This document shows positions 1 through 4,856 of a stretch of 5,832 nt of DNA, piece after piece. The stretch comes from Candidatus Altarchaeales archaeon WOR_SM1_86-2 (GTDB lineage: Archaea > Altiarchaeota > Altiarchaeia > IMC4 > MCBC01): contig MCBC01000093.1 of the NCBI GenBank assembly GCA_001723855.1, positions 1-5,832 of the forward strand, in the 5' to 3' direction. Position 1 is the first letter of the stretch. The number at the start of each line of letters is the position of its first letter. A program made the position numbers and the translations under genes. Under the pieces are notes generated by a model. It had not been told where the DNA came from. It saw only the letters and a list, made by a program, of their open reading frames with translations, and did not search any database.

Positions 1-438
1 AATATCGCCCTGGTCGGGGACTTGAAATACGGCCGCACGACCCATTCCCTGGCTTACGCCCTGGCGATGTTCGGTGCGGAACTGACGTTTATCTCCCCCC
101 CGGAGTTAAAGATGTCGAAGTACGTTGTTGACGAGATAAAGGAAAAATTCGGTGCGGAAGTTAAAGAGAAAACCGAAATAGACAGGGGGTATGACATCAT
201 CTATGCCACGAGAATCCAGAAGGAGAGATTCCCTGACCCGCAGGAGTATGAAAAAGTAAGGGGTGCATATAAAATCAACGCGGAACTCCTGGATGATAAG
301 ACAATGGTCATGCACCCCCTGCCGAGGGTTGATGAAATAGACCCCCGGCTGGATAAAACCCCCCACGCCCTCTACTTCAAGCAGGCATCCTACGGCGTTC
401 CCGTGAGAATGGCTGTGCTGGATTTGCTGCTGGGTTGA
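1..438 (+). CDS. pyrB: Aspartate carbamoyltransferase catalytic chain, 3' part
   Basis: This is the C-terminal 145 codons of aspartate carbamoyltransferase, which joins carbamoyl phosphate and L-aspartate in the committed step of pyrimidine synthesis in the cytoplasm. The reading frame is open from base 1, so the gene starts outside the window; the TTG at 22 is an internal Leu codon. Family landmarks are plain: [13 protein letters not shown] (codons 5-17), the aspartate-binding segment [10 protein letters not shown], the HPLPRVDEI loop, and a normal family end [14 protein letters not shown] followed by LLLG. The visible part matches roughly the aspartate-binding half of the E. coli chain. No regulatory-chain gene (pyrI) follows, although archaeal pyrB is often followed by one. 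Its codons end mostly in G or C, unlike the A/T-rich genes downstream, so it is probably a resident core gene at the edge of an acquired region. Confidence 0.97.
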   Translation, partial: NIALVGDLKYGRTTHSLAYALAMFGAELTFISPPELKMSKYVVDEIKEKFGAEVKEKTEIDRGYDIIYATRIQKERFPDPQEYEKVRGAYKINAELLDDKTMVMHPLPRVDEIDPRLDKTPHALYFKQASYGVPVRMAVLDLLLG

Positions 439-458
439 GATTGCGCATTAAATCGAAC

Positions 459-617
459 TTACGGGGGTTTAATAACAATATCCAACAATCCAAATCCTGA
501 AGAACCAAAAATAATAAAACCGCTTTCTTCAATTCCCGGAACAAGAACGGATTCAAGTATTCCGCCTGTTGCGATAAAAATAGATGCGATACAAATGGAG
601 TGAACCCTGTTTGTGTT
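459..617 (-). pseudogene. Possible hydrophobic gene remnant between pyrB and cas6
   Basis: A minus-strand frame is open for 52 codons, from a stop at 618-620 to a stop at 459-461, with no ATG, GTG or TTG near its beginning. It reads like a membrane or surface protein tail, with ASIFIATGGILESVLVPGI then SGFIIFGSSGFGLLDIVIKPP. The plus strand is also open here, in the same frame as pyrB after its stop (439-603), giving a Pro-rich peptide; only one of the two can be real. I prefer the minus frame because its amino acid mix is more natural, Pro-rich antisense of Gly-rich coding being a common shadow. I do not recognise the family, and it may be chance. Confidence 0.28.
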
Positions 618-630
618 TTAATTAACTAAT

Positions 631-662
631 AAATTTAATATCAAATGAGATACTGTTTAAAT
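631..662 (+). promoter_or_regulatory. Likely cas6 promoter
   Basis: Two TATA-like boxes precede cas6: AAATTTAATA at 631-640 and GTTTAAAT at 655-662. The first would place the transcript start near 660 and give a leader of about 15 bases. The second is too close to the ATG at 677 for normal archaeal spacing. No Shine-Dalgarno sequence is seen before the ATG. Confidence 0.4.
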
Positions 663-676
663 CTGAAAACAAAAAA

Positions 677-1411
677 ATGCGGGTTTTAGTAAAATTGAGG
701 AATGCGAAAGCACAGGCGTATGACTTGAATTACTACAATAAACTCCAGGGTTTCATCTACAACCTTATTTCTGGCACTGAGTACGGTAAACTGCATGATA
801 AAGAAGGATATAAGTTCTTTTCGTTTTCAAATATTTTTCCGTTAAGTTCTCGGGAAGGCGATAATAGAAATATTATAATCGCATCCCCAAATAATAATTT
901 TATTGATGCCATCTCTAATAAACTGAATGAAAGAAAAGACCCCATACATATAGGCGAACAGGAGTTTGAACTCTCGGATATTAAAAAAATAAAGGTGAAA
1001 TTAAAAAGCCGGGCAGAACTTATCACAGGAACGCCAATAGTTATGAGAATACCCAGGGAGAATTACGGAAAATACGGGATAGACGAAAAGTATGATTCCG
1101 TCTACTGGAAAAAGAAGCATTCCTTCGAAGCATTCATAAAGCAGCTTGAGGATAATTTATTCAAGAAGTATAAATCCTTCCATAACGCTGAAATTGTTGA
1201 ATCCCCGATCTTCGGGCAGTTCATCTTCAAAAAGTCAGTCGTAAATCATATTATAAAAAATGGGAAGGAGCACAAGGTTTTCGGGTCGCTGTGGGAATTC
1301 AACTTCAATTATTTGAGCAGCGAGCAGAGAAAAATCCTAGAATTCGGACTTGACGCCGGTTTTGGTGAACTAAATTCACTTGGCTTCGGATTCATGAATT
1401 TGAAGGGATAA
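677..1411 (+). CDS. cas6: CRISPR-associated endoribonuclease Cas6
   Basis: This is a Cas6-family, metal-independent ribonuclease that normally cuts the CRISPR precursor transcript inside each repeat to release crRNAs. At 244 residues it has the usual family length. The N-terminal RAMP fold opens with VLVKLRNA. Y28, H40 and K46 match the catalytic Tyr/His/Lys known from Pyrococcus Cas6, and the segment LHDKEGYKFFSFSNIFP (39-55) is typical. The second RAMP domain ends in the Gly-rich loop GFGELNSLGFGF (228-239) that contacts RNA. The protein therefore appears intact and catalytically complete. What is unusual is the setting: there is no CRISPR array, no effector or adaptation cas gene in the window, and pyrB lies upstream. 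Either it serves arrays elsewhere in the genome or it has another RNA substrate. Its A/T-rich codons differ from those of pyrB, which fits acquisition. Confidence 0.93.
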   Translation: MRVLVKLRNAKAQAYDLNYYNKLQGFIYNLISGTEYGKLHDKEGYKFFSFSNIFPLSSREGDNRNIIIASPNNNFIDAISNKLNERKDPIHIGEQEFELSDIKKIKVKLKSRAELITGTPIVMRIPRENYGKYGIDEKYDSVYWKKKHSFEAFIKQLEDNLFKKYKSFHNAEIVESPIFGQFIFKKSVVNHIIKNGKEHKVFGSLWEFNFNYLSSEQRKILEFGLDAGFGELNSLGFGFMNLKG

Positions 1412-1485
1412 ACTTATAATTCGCCAGTCGCATGAATGATAAAAACCGGGAAATTTTGCTAAAAATTAACTCTGAGCGATATTTA

Positions 1486-1795
1486 TATGACTAAAAGGAA
1501 TTAAAAGCATGTCAATTTTAGATTTTAGATTTTATTTTATTAATTTTAAGATACATAAAGGAATAAATAGAAGAATAACTTCTCACCGACCGCCCGAAGA
1601 TCAGAAAGAAGTTACGTCTTAGGGAACAGCGGGATGACCTGGATGAAATTCCCGCAGCCCACCTTCGCCAAAGCGCGAGTTAAGAGGCTCCAGAGTGATG
1701 AACTTCCTGAAAATTGAAGGCGCCGGGTGATACGAGGAAGGAAGGAAAGGAAATTTAGATCCGGGCTTATGGATCTGAAGAGATGGGGTTATTTG
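1486..1795 (+). repeat. Dispersed repeat, copy A (split by about 170 bases)
   Basis: The 5' half (about 1486-1577) follows the A/T-rich half of copies B and D: TATGAxTAAAAG, then TTTTAGATTTTA, then ACATAAAGGAATAAATAGA. The 3' end of the family reappears at about 1749-1795 with hairpin 3 and the tail GAAGAGATGGGGTTATTTG, close to the copy B tail GAAGAGGTGAAATTATTTG. Hairpin 3 is perfect: AGATCC (1757-1762), loop GGGCTTAT, GGATCT (1771-1776). Hairpins 1 and 2 are missing; an unrelated stretch (about 1578-1748) sits in their place. The copy is thus interrupted or recombined. Confidence 0.6.
1579..1748 (+). other. Unassigned segment inside repeat copy A
   Basis: This segment has no counterpart in the other repeat copies. 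One plus frame is open from 1579 to a stop at 1681-1683 with no start codon and reads DRPKIRKKLRLREQRDDLDE and onward. A +1 frame then continues as ARVKRLQSDELPEN to a stop near 1717. Together they could be the frameshifted tail of a small protein gene, perhaps a DNA-binding antitoxin, but I recognise no family. It also contains a hairpin, GCGGGA (1629-1634) with TCCCGC (1650-1655) around a 15-base loop, so an RNA role cannot be excluded. Confidence 0.3.
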
Positions 1796-1840
1796 ATATG
1801 TCTGTAACGGCTGAAAAAGAAGTGAACAATCCGAAAAGAA

Positions 1841-1975
1841 ATGCCAAGAAGAGAAAAAGTATGGGTCTATAAACCGCCGCGAAAGCCAAAACCCAGGGTC
1901 CCGGAGTCAACTAAAGTCGAGGTGGAAAGAAGATGCAATGAGCTGGTTTCATGGACTCATCAGTCACCAAGGTGA
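1841..1975 (+). pseudogene. Truncated N-terminus of a small conserved hypothetical protein
   Basis: A 44-codon frame begins at the ATG at 1841. Its first part, MPRREKVWVYKPPRKPKPRV, then PESTKVEVERRCNELV, recalls from memory the start of a conserved hypothetical family of roughly 110-150 residues (VWVYxPPKxPKPKVPExxKxEVE, then an LKPxxIxPPP segment). After about residue 36 the likeness stops, and the frame ends in WTHQSPR, inside the inverted repeat at 1963-1976. I read this as a 3'-truncated gene cut off by the arrival of copy B or its flank. No ribosome binding site is seen. The family match rests on memory and needs a search; a genuine 44-residue protein is the alternative. Confidence 0.45.
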
Positions 1976-1976
1976 C
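1963..1976. repeat. 14-base palindrome upstream of copy B
   Basis: GTCACC, AA, GGTGAC is a perfect inverted repeat. A close relative, GTCACC CT GATGAC with one mismatch, lies at 5267-5280 and runs directly into copy D. In copy B, 36 bases separate the palindrome from the shared TGACATT start of the repeat. It may be the true left edge of the family, a protein binding site, or a small terminator hairpin. Confidence 0.5.
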
Positions 1977-2012
1977 AAAAAATCGGCATCCACAGAAAAA
2001 TTGTCGTCATAT

Positions 2013-2200
2013 TGACATTTAGTTGTGATCAAAAGGAATTGGAAGTATATGGGTTCCGGATTTTAATTTTATTATCTTAATTTTTAAATAAATAAGGAAT
2101 AAAGAGAAAATTCAAATGCGGATTTCGGGAGAAATCAGCGGGGAGATGGCTGATTGATTGGCCAGATCTGGATTTATGGATTTGAAGAGGTGAAATTATT
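2013..2200 (+). repeat. Dispersed structured repeat, copy B
   Basis: This is one of two near-complete copies of a family of about 185 bases. It begins TGACATTTAGTTGTGATC (copy D: TGACATTAAGTTATGATT). The 5' half is A/T-rich with a TATA-like stretch at 2083-2092. The 3' half has three hairpins. Hairpin 1 is 2118-2126 with 2131-2139, loop GGGA, with one mismatch (G2120 with A2137). Hairpin 2 is TGGCT 2147-2151 with GGCCA 2160-2164, closing on a U-G pair. Hairpin 3 is 2163-2169 with 2178-2184, loop GGATTTAT, with two G-U pairs. Hairpins 2 and 3 share the bases CA, so the ends of the two stems compete or stack. The hairpin part differs from copy C at only about eight of 70 positions. The copy ends against the acidic-protein gene. 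Confidence 0.85.
2083..2092 (+). promoter_or_regulatory. TATA-like box inside repeat copy B
   Basis: TTTAAATAAA matches an archaeal TATA box, and the same position is TTAAAATAAAT in copies C and D. Normal spacing puts the transcript start near 2113, a few bases before hairpin 1. Confidence 0.5.
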
Positions 2201-2207
2201 TGTTTTT
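2113..2207 (+). ncRNA. Predicted structured RNA or leader from copy B
   Basis: A transcript from the embedded promoter would start just before hairpin 1, carry all three hairpins and reach a run of five T at 2202-2206, which could end transcription in archaea. That gives about 95 bases. Without termination it would instead be the structured leader of the acidic-protein gene, and GAGGTGA (2187-2193) straight after hairpin 3 would be its ribosome binding site. Pairing is kept across copies by compensatory changes in hairpin 3; transcription itself is inferred. Confidence 0.4.
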
Positions 2208-2610
2208 AATAATAATGAACAAAATGCCAAACTATAAAATTGATGAACTGGAAGTTCTTGGGCAATATGCAGAATTTTTAGGGCATGTGCTGGAGGATGA
2301 AGAATATGTGGAAGATTCAAGCGAAGAAGAAATTCAGAAGGATGAAGAGAACATTAAGAAGTTAAAGAACTGGATAAAGGAGATAAAATCAACAGGTGAG
2401 ACGCACAAGGATTTGAGGTGGAAGGTTGACATGCTGAGTGAAATTTTGGAAAGCGAAAAAAATTCCGAATTAATTCCATTGGATGGTGATGAACTGGATG
2501 AAGAGACGAAGGAAATTCAAAAGGGATATATTGAAGGTATAGAAGAATGGTTAAGTGATCTGAAAAAAAATATAGATAAGATGGCAAAAGGGCGCGACTT
2601 GCGAACATAA
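2200..2610 (+). CDS. Acidic, internally duplicated protein of unknown function
   Basis: I do not recognise the family. The protein is strongly acidic, with about 37 Asp or Glu in the 131 residues counted from the ATG at 2215. It has no signal peptide or membrane segment and should be mostly helical. It appears to be a tandem duplication: NYKIDELEVLGQ (6-17) resembles RWKVDMLSEIL (68-78), and EIQKDEENIKKLKNWIKEIK (39-58) resembles EIQKGYIEGIEEWLSDLK (100-117). The shared pattern is EIQK, then Ile, then Trp followed by a hydrophobic residue. The start is uncertain: GAGGTGA at 2187-2193 lies six bases before a TTG at 2200, while the ATGs at 2215 and 2224 have no ribosome binding site. It sits directly behind repeat copy B, which may drive it. 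The SEC-C gene follows after 199 bases; a shared function is only a guess. Confidence 0.75.
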   Translation: MFLIIMNKMPNYKIDELEVLGQYAEFLGHVLEDEEYVEDSSEEEIQKDEENIKKLKNWIKEIKSTGETHKDLRWKVDMLSEILESEKNSELIPLDGDELDEETKEIQKGYIEGIEEWLSDLKKNIDKMAKGRDLRT

Positions 2611-2693
2611 AAATCCTGGATAAAAGATTCCATCAAGCCGTTGGTTAATGCATTCATCTTATTAACTAACTATCCCTTGAGCACAATCGGTGA

Positions 2694-2767
2694 AATAATT
2701 TGACCCTTCAGAGCAGGATCCGGAGTACGGGAATGTAGGTTTTTCACTCTTAAGGGTTGAAATTATT
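2694..2767. repeat. 74-base element with ~20-base terminal inverted repeats
   Basis: The left arm, 2694-2713 (AATAATTTGACCCTTCAGAG), faces the right arm, 2747-2767, whose reverse complement is AATAATTTC then AACCCTTAAGAG. The arms differ by a one-base gap and two mismatches and enclose 33 bases. As RNA this makes a long hairpin; as DNA it resembles a very small inverted-repeat element or an operator. The right arm overlaps the probable promoter of the SEC-C gene (TTATTAAAT). No T-run follows, so a simple terminator is less likely. Confidence 0.6.
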
Positions 2768-2800
2768 AAATGAAAATGAAGTAAAAAGAATTTGGAGAGG
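2763..2800 (+). promoter_or_regulatory. Promoter and ribosome binding site of the SEC-C gene
   Basis: TTATTAAAT (2763-2771) is placed correctly for a transcript start near 2793. GGAGAGG (2794-2800) lies nine bases before the ATG at 2810 and supports that start. The TATA-like stretch overlaps the right arm of the inverted repeat, so a protein bound there could block transcription. Confidence 0.5.
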
Positions 2801-2809
2801 AAATAAAAA

Positions 2810-3826
2810 ATGAAAATCGGAAGGAACGATCCCTGCCCCTGCGGCTCTGGCGAAAAATACAAGAAATGCTGTTTGAATAAACAAAGGTCAAGTATTGCAC
2901 AGGAAGAACTTCCACTTTACAGGGTTCTCATAAGTGATACAAAGGGGAGTCGTGCCATTGTTATCGCAAGAGAAAGACAAGATGGAAACCTTCAATTTAT
3001 TTCCGTTCTGGTGGATGAATGGAAGATGGGTTTAAAAGATTGTTTTGGAGGCGGGAGTATATCAAAAAAAGGCTTTGATGCGGTTATTAGGCGAGCACCC
3101 AAGGACTTCATAAATGCGGACCTGAATGAATGTAAGTGGATTATCAAACAGGGTTTGAGGATTGCTGAGGCAGTCGGCACAAGAATACCAAGAGAATTTT
3201 ATGAATTAAAAGGTATTATAGGCGGCATGGATAACATTCACATTACAGGTTCTTTATATAAATGTTATGGGTGCGGAAAAGGAGAGTTGTCTGATGTTGC
3301 TGTTGATTATATTAAAAAAGTAACGTGTCACGATATTGCGCTGGGGGTATGCGGCACCCCTGATGAAACAAGGATAGTGGTTGTTTGCGATGAGTGCAAA
3401 AAGAAAAATACATCCGATGATGAACTAAACGAAGAGTTGGAAGAAGAAACCGATGAGGATTATGATGAAGAATATGAAACAAGAAAAAAATACCTGGAGG
3501 AAGTTGAGGGATCCCTGAGGGAACTTTCAATGAGTGAATATGATGAAATACTAAAGAAGGCAGGATGGGATACATGGGGTCCTATCGGGTGTATGGACTG
3601 CGATAATGAAGAGGGTATTTCACTTAGATGTTTTGCGGTTAAAGGCGATTTAGAGCCGAGGACACTTGAAGAAGAAAGGATGCTTTTTAATGCAGTAAAA
3701 GAATTCTCAAAAATTCCGGGACTTGATGAAGATGACACGGGAGGTATGTTTCTTGAGGATTATTTTATTGTTGATATTCCCACCTGCGGCAAATGCGGCT
3801 CACACAATATATTTTCAGATTTTTAA
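2810..3826 (+). CDS. SEC-C motif zinc-binding protein with added Cys pairs
   Basis: The N-terminus is a classic SEC-C zinc-binding motif, GRNDPCPCGSGEKYKKCC (4-21; ligands C9, C11, C20, C21), as at the C-terminus of SecA and in many stand-alone proteins, where it mediates binding to proteins or ribosomes. The next region (about 35-140), with VLVDEWKMGLKDCF and RIPREFYELKGIIGG, resembles the body domain of other stand-alone SEC-C proteins whose function is unknown. A probable zinc ribbon follows: CYGC (152-155) and CDEC (193-196). It leads into an acidic linker (about 201-225). The C-terminal part has CMDC (261-264) and CGKC (326-329), a possible second ribbon with a long insert. The protein is 338 residues, has no signal peptide and is therefore cytoplasmic. 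The ribosome binding site fixes the start. The family is clear; the role is not known. Another acidic gene lies upstream and gene fragments lie downstream. Confidence 0.88.
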   Translation: MKIGRNDPCPCGSGEKYKKCCLNKQRSSIAQEELPLYRVLISDTKGSRAIVIARERQDGNLQFISVLVDEWKMGLKDCFGGGSISKKGFDAVIRRAPKDFINADLNECKWIIKQGLRIAEAVGTRIPREFYELKGIIGGMDNIHITGSLYKCYGCGKGELSDVAVDYIKKVTCHDIALGVCGTPDETRIVVVCDECKKKNTSDDELNEELEEETDEDYDEEYETRKKYLEEVEGSLRELSMSEYDEILKKAGWDTWGPIGCMDCDNEEGISLRCFAVKGDLEPRTLEEERMLFNAVKEFSKIPGLDEDDTGGMFLEDYFIVDIPTCGKCGSHNIFSDF

Positions 3827-3848
3827 TTTTATTTTAAGGAGAATAAAA

Positions 3849-3959
3849 ATTAAAACAAAATCCAGAATGCGGGATGAAAACGGAACATATAACTTCATAC
3901 ATGAACTGCTGAAATTGCAGAGAAATTCTGTGATGAATATGAAGGATGAGGGGTTATAA
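3849..3959 (+). CDS. Doubtful small ORF without a standard start
   Basis: AAGGAG (3836-3841) is a good ribosome binding site, but the in-frame codon at the right distance is ATT (3849). The first ATG is at 3867, 25 bases away. From the ATG the peptide is 30 residues, MRDENGTYNFIHELLKLQRN and onward. It may be a small gene with a rare start, a gene whose start has mutated, or chance. No family is recognised. Confidence 0.22.
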   Translation: MKTKSRMRDENGTYNFIHELLKLQRNSVMNMKDEGL

Positions 3960-3999
3960 ATATCGGGATGAATAACGTGCACTGCTCCTGTATCATACA

Positions 4000-4182
4000 T
4001 TGTGTGGGATAAGGGATGATCTTGAAGCAATTCTTGATGAACCGGAACATGATCCGATTTATAACGGCGTATCACCGCGAAAACTTTATGGACTGGAAAA
4101 GAAATATGGTTATGATCCCTGTAAAGTTCCTGGCATACTTGAATGGGGGGAGAGGTCACGGCAATCAAAAGATGGATGGTGA
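4000..4182 (+). CDS. Short hypothetical protein or 5'-truncated gene end
   Basis: This frame gives about 60 residues with natural composition and codon use like its neighbours: RDDLEAILDEPEHDPIYNGV, then SPRKLYGLEKKYGYDPCKVP, then GILEWGERSR. There is no in-frame ATG or GTG after the preceding stop, only a TTG at 4000 with no ribosome binding site. I therefore suspect the surviving C-terminal end of a longer soluble protein. A second frame opens with an ATG at 4016, but its peptide looks less protein-like. I recognise no family. Confidence 0.42.
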   Translation: MCGIRDDLEAILDEPEHDPIYNGVSPRKLYGLEKKYGYDPCKVPGILEWGERSRQSKDGW

Positions 4183-4197
4183 AACAATTTGACACAC

Positions 4198-4317
4198 CTA
4201 TGGCTTGAAGAGAACAGATGCTTTCTCCATATCCGTCTTCCTCACTACGCTCTCTTTTATATCCCGTTTAATATCTCCAATGCTTCCTCCTTGGATATTC
4301 CCGGGTCCGGAACCCAT
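4198..4317 (-). CDS. Possible 39-residue gene on the minus strand
   Basis: Read from the ATG at 4317 to the stop at 4198, this gives MGSGPGNIQGGSIGDIKRDI, then KESVVRKTDMEKASVLFKP. A strong G-rich ribosome binding site (plus-strand complement at about 4326-4336) lies the right distance upstream. The Gly/Ile pattern and KESVV recall repeats in archaeal proteins with IxDSVVxRS units, but this is a weak resemblance. The plus-strand frame over the same bases is Pro- and aromatic-rich and looks like the shadow. It would be the only convincing minus-strand gene here. It may be a gene fragment: the plus-strand motif CTTGGATAT with GGGTCCGG occurs at 4290-4310 and again at 4367-4384, which suggests local duplication. 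Confidence 0.38.
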   Translation of the reverse strand: MGSGPGNIQGGSIGDIKRDIKESVVRKTDMEKASVLFKP

Positions 4318-4412
4318 GGCTTAAGCCCCCCTCCCATCCGGCGCTATGGTTTTCTTTATCGGCATTCTTGGATATGGGTCCGGGATTAAAAAAGAATTTA
4401 CTGACGCAGGGG

Positions 4413-4556
4413 GTTTGACTTAATTTTATCATCTTAATCTTAAAATAAATAAAGGAGTAAAGAGAGGGGTTAAGGGCTGATTTCGGGAGAAATCAGCGGG
4501 AATTGGCTGATGGTTTGGCCAGATTTGGATTTATGAATTTGAAGTAATGACATAGT
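4413..4556 (+). repeat. Dispersed structured repeat, copy C (5'-shortened)
   Basis: This copy lacks the first 50 or so bases of copies B and D and starts at GTTTGACTTAATTTTATC, matching their A/T-rich half. Hairpin 1 is perfect, nine pairs (4476-4484 with 4489-4497, loop GGGA). Hairpin 2 is TGGCT 4504-4508 with GGCCA 4517-4521, closing on a U-G pair. Hairpin 3 is CAGATTT 4520-4526 with GAATTTG 4535-4541, with two G-U pairs and the conserved loop GGATTTAT. The tail ATGACATAGT matches ATGATATAGT in copy D, so C and D form one tail subtype and A and B the other. The VapBC promoter begins at its right edge. Confidence 0.83.
4471..4556 (+). ncRNA. Predicted structured RNA or leader from copy C
   Basis: The TATA-like stretch TTAAAATAAAT (4440-4450) would start a transcript near 4471, just before the perfect hairpin 1. 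No clear T-run follows, so the 3' end is unknown; it may run into vapB. The structure is supported by comparison with copies A, B and D; transcription is inferred. Confidence 0.35.
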
Positions 4557-4563
4557 TTATATG
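4555..4563 (+). promoter_or_regulatory. VapBC promoter TATA box
   Basis: GTTTATATG gives a likely transcript start near 4586, about 13 bases before the vapB ATG at 4599. This short spacer is also where the AbrB-type antitoxin would be expected to bind and repress its own operon, as known for this class. Confidence 0.55.
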
Positions 4564-4598
4564 CTTGTAATACTAATGTATAACCAAGAGTAGGAAAA

Positions 4599-4856
4599 AT
4601 GATAAAACAACAAATGAAAATAGGTCCTAAAGGGCAGGTTGTAATACCAAAAGTATTCAGAAAACTTATGGGCGTAACTCCGGGCTCTACTGTGGTTTTT
4701 GAACTTAAGGAAGGGGGTGTTTTGATAGAGAAACCAACTACAAACGCTGTGGAAATATTTGATAGGATTGCAAAGAGCGGGAAACATGTTGAAATTGAAC
4801 CTCATAAACCCTACGAAGAGGAACTTGAATACAGGTGGAAAAAGTTGAAAAAATGA
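4599..4856 (+). CDS. vapB: AbrB-type VapB antitoxin
   Basis: This is an 85-residue antitoxin with an N-terminal SpoVT/AbrB swapped-hairpin DNA-binding domain, QMKIGPKGQVVIPKVFRKL then MGVTPGSTVVFELKEGG (about residues 5-42). The charged C-terminal half (about 50-85) ends KPYEEELEYRWKKLKK and would wrap the toxin active site. In this class VapB neutralises VapC and the complex represses its own promoter. The ATG at 4599 is favoured by promoter distance; an ATG at 4614 is also possible. Its stop overlaps the toxin start (ATGA), as expected for translational coupling. The operon sits between repeat copies C and D. Confidence 0.92.
   Translation: MIKQQMKIGPKGQVVIPKVFRKLMGVTPGSTVVFELKEGGVLIEKPTTNAVEIFDRIAKSGKHVEIEPHKPYEEELEYRWKKLKK

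Noticed and set aside
439..603. Stop-codon readthrough extending pyrB by 54 codons
   Set aside because: The protein already ends at the usual family position, and the extra Pro-rich frame is probably antisense of another coding remnant.
1798..1872. A 24-codon ORF starting ATGTCTGTAACG
   Set aside because: Overlaps the better-supported frame at 1841; it is short, Lys-rich and resembles no family.
1579..1960. RNase P, SRP or another known structural RNA
   Set aside because: The G/C-rich bases form some hairpins, but I found none of the conserved core motifs of these RNAs.
1412..2199. A CRISPR array next to cas6
   Set aside because: There are no short repeats at regular 60-75-base spacing; the repeated units here are far longer and widely spaced.
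3818..3880. A fifth repeat copy after the SEC-C gene
   Set aside because: Only the A/T-rich part is loosely similar (TTTAATTTTATTTTAAGGAG); there is no hairpin half, so chance A/T likeness is enough.
4016..4192. An alternative ATG frame over the 4000-4182 fragment
   Set aside because: Composition rich in Met, Arg and Phe, and codon use is less like the neighbours than the frame chosen.
4290..4384. Direct repeat CTTGGATAT plus GGGTCCGG as a mobile element end
   Set aside because: Only two short imperfect copies 77 bases apart with no inverted ends; more likely a small local duplication.
4189..4389. A 66-codon plus-strand ORF
   Set aside because: Starts with TTG, rich in Pro, His and aromatic residues, and lies antisense to a more natural minus-strand frame.
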